From Ixodes scapularis (Eukaryota; Arthropoda; Arachnida; Ixodida; Ixodidae), in NCBI RefSeq assembly GCF_016920785.2, contig NW_024609835.1, positions 23,439,838 through 23,503,837 on the forward strand: a DNA stretch of 64,000 bases, read 5' to 3'. Shown piece after piece: positions 62,650-64,000 of this stretch; positions within the stretch are counted from its first letter, which is position 1, and the number at the start of each line of letters is the position of its first letter. The notes beneath the pieces were generated by a model. The model made no database searches and was not told where the DNA came from. It saw only the letters and a program-made list of their open reading frames with translations. The translations under genes were made by a program, and so were the position numbers.

Positions 62650-62883
62650 TTGATAGAGGGTAGGCTGCCCAATGATTGGAAAATCGGGCGGGTCGTTCCT
62701 GTCTTCAAGGGTGGTGATAAATCATTTGCTAATGACTACAGCCCAATATCTATAACCAGTGTGTCATGCAAATTACTTGAACATATAATCTATACTAACC
62801 TTGTTACTTTTCTTGAGAACAATCATTTCTTTTCACCCTTCAACATGGTTTTAGAAAAAAACTGTCTTGTGAGACACAGTTAG
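62650..62883 (+). pseudogene. CR1/L2-like reverse transcriptase, N-terminal fragment
   Basis: Open for 77 codons from within the domain (no true start). Ends because a 29-bp direct duplication (62851-62879 repeated at 62880-62908) shifts the frame. Beyond the duplication the expected FLHHIHTSLYSKEATDAIF sequence continues. Confidence 0.8.
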
Positions 62884-63163
62884 AAAAAAACTGTCTTGTG
62901 AGACACAGCTAGCTGGTTTCTTACATCACATTCACACCAGTTTGTACAGCAAGGAGGCTACTGATGCTATTTTTCTCGACTTTTCTAAGGCATTTGATCG
63001 CGTTCCTCATCAGCGTTTGCTCTCGAAATTATCTGCACTAAATATTGACCCGCATGTTTTCAAATGGATTTAAAGACTTTTTACATAACAGGACCCAGTA
63101 CACTATCGCTACAACCATCATTCAAATCCTGTTCCCGTCACCTCCGGTAATCCTCAGGGTAGT

Positions 63164-63745
63164 GTGCTGGGCCCGCTTCTTTTTTCTATCTATATTAACG
63201 ATTTGCCTAACTCCTTGACCTCACAAATTCGTCTTTTCGCCGATGACTACGTTATTTATCGTCGGATCAGTAACCCATCAGGTTCTACTGCCCTTCAAGA
63301 CGACTTACTAAATATCAGCTCATGGTGTACTAACTGGCTCATGATTTTAAACTCTTCTAAATGCAAGCACGTTCGTTTCATTCGTCCTAATAATTCTTGT
63401 TTGTACCCCAGTCAATATTACATTCAAAATACCCCGTTGGAATTAGTCCAATCTTACAAATACCTAGGAGTTCACCTAACCTCCGATCTATCATGGAACA
63501 TGCATATTAATTACATTCTTTCAAAAGCTAACCGTAGTCTCGGTTATTTAAAACGTAATCTTAATTCTGCCCCATCTTCTCTTAAACGACTAACATACGT
63601 CACGCTTGTTCAACCGATCCTGGAATGCGCTTGCAGCATTTGGAACCCTCATTATCATTACTTAGCTGCCTCACTGGAAGCACTCCAAAACCGAGCCGTT
63701 CGTTTCATTTTTTTCTGGTTACTCACGTCATACCAGTGTAACTAA
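63164..63745 (+). pseudogene. CR1/L2-like reverse transcriptase, catalytic and thumb fragment
   Basis: Contains GPLLFSIYINDLP, FADD, and the thumb with YLGVHLTSDLSW and LVQPILECACSIWNP. The frame is lost at about 63705-63720. Downstream frames read TSVTNLKTRADLH, a stop, then the C-terminal region to the window edge. Confidence 0.85.
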
Positions 63746-64000
63746 CCTTAAAACTCGTGCTGACCTTCATTAACTTGAGATACGCCGCAGGGTATCAAAG
63801 CTATGTCTTCTGCATAAAATGTGCTACTCGCCATCACTTCACTCATCCCTTCTCTCTCAACCGTTTTATGTTTCAGCCCGCATTGATAACTCATGTAAGA
63901 TTAAACTTATTTCTTGTAAGTCATCCTTGTTTTTCTGCTCGTTTTTGCCATCCGCCATTGCTGACTGGAACGACTTGCCCGATAACGTTATTTGTCAACG

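Larger units (their letters stand above)
62590..64000 (+). mobile_element. CR1/L2-like LINE, 5'-truncated and running off the right edge
   Basis: Reverse transcriptase fragments in several frames: LPNDWKIGRVVPVFKGGDKS, NDYSPISITSVSCKLLEHII, FLDFSKAFDRVPHQRLLSKL, VLGPLLFSIYINDLPNSL, catalytic IRLFADDYVIY (FADD at 63237-63248), YKYLGVHLTSDLSWNMHI and a C-terminal 'SAIADWNDLP' just before the window ends. A 29-bp tandem duplication and several frameshifts break the frame. The style of motifs resembles CR1/L2-type LINEs. Confidence 0.85.

Overview
The window is animal genomic DNA, most likely from a hard tick (Ixodidae). The evidence is the mix of repeats: an endonuclease/reverse transcriptase LINE whose 3' end carries a short CATC-type tail, as in the common tick LINE families; a full-length RNase H-bearing I-type LINE; Penelope-like elements; Ty3/gypsy elements; and many non-autonomous hAT, Tc1/mariner, TTAA and TAA elements. 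Genes are split by large introns and there is no operon structure. The species call is inference; the arthropod call is firm.

I see one host gene: a TMEM192-like four-pass lysosomal membrane protein on the + strand. It is reconstructed as six coding exons (9511-9543, 11866-12003, 16783-17017, 27364-27519, 50538-50592, 50862-51003). They splice in phase to exactly 253 codons including stop, and an AATAAA lies at 51311. Introns 1-5 are about 2.3, 4.8, 10.3, 23 and 0.27 kb, and intron bulk is largely transposon. Two TCACGTGA E-boxes lie upstream of the start codon.

Layout. 1-3300: GC-rich and repeat-rich DNA with a LINE tail fragment and a three-unit tandem repeat. 3540-6720: 5'-truncated tick LINE. 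6720-9510: upstream region of TMEM192. Intron 1: hairpins and a distant inverted repeat. Intron 2: a 2.4-kb hAT-type element with TTCGAA arrays. Intron 3: a full-length I-type LINE with a 12-bp target duplication, then a Tc1/mariner-type element. Intron 4: a small foldback; a degenerate Ty3/gypsy element carrying a TAA-type MITE and a mariner-type element inside its 3' LTR; a second foldback; hAT elements, one of them inside another TIR element; TTAA elements, one inserted in a foldback arm; and an inverted-repeat element with a dead EEP endonuclease fragment. 51.3-58 kb: a Penelope-like element invaded by another Penelope-like element and by a TIR element filled with CACGTG minisatellite, then a ~506-bp tandem repeat. 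58-61 kb: a foldback, then a deleted Ty3/gypsy element inside an (AT)n tract. 61-64 kb: a ~507-bp tandem repeat and a CR1/L2-like LINE that runs off the right edge.

The transposons do not form a pathway with the host gene; they record sequential insertions. Several junctions give direct internal proof of insertion order: matching target duplications, and in one case the opposite hairpin arm preserving the uninserted sequence. All family assignments come from reading motifs by eye; no database search was possible.
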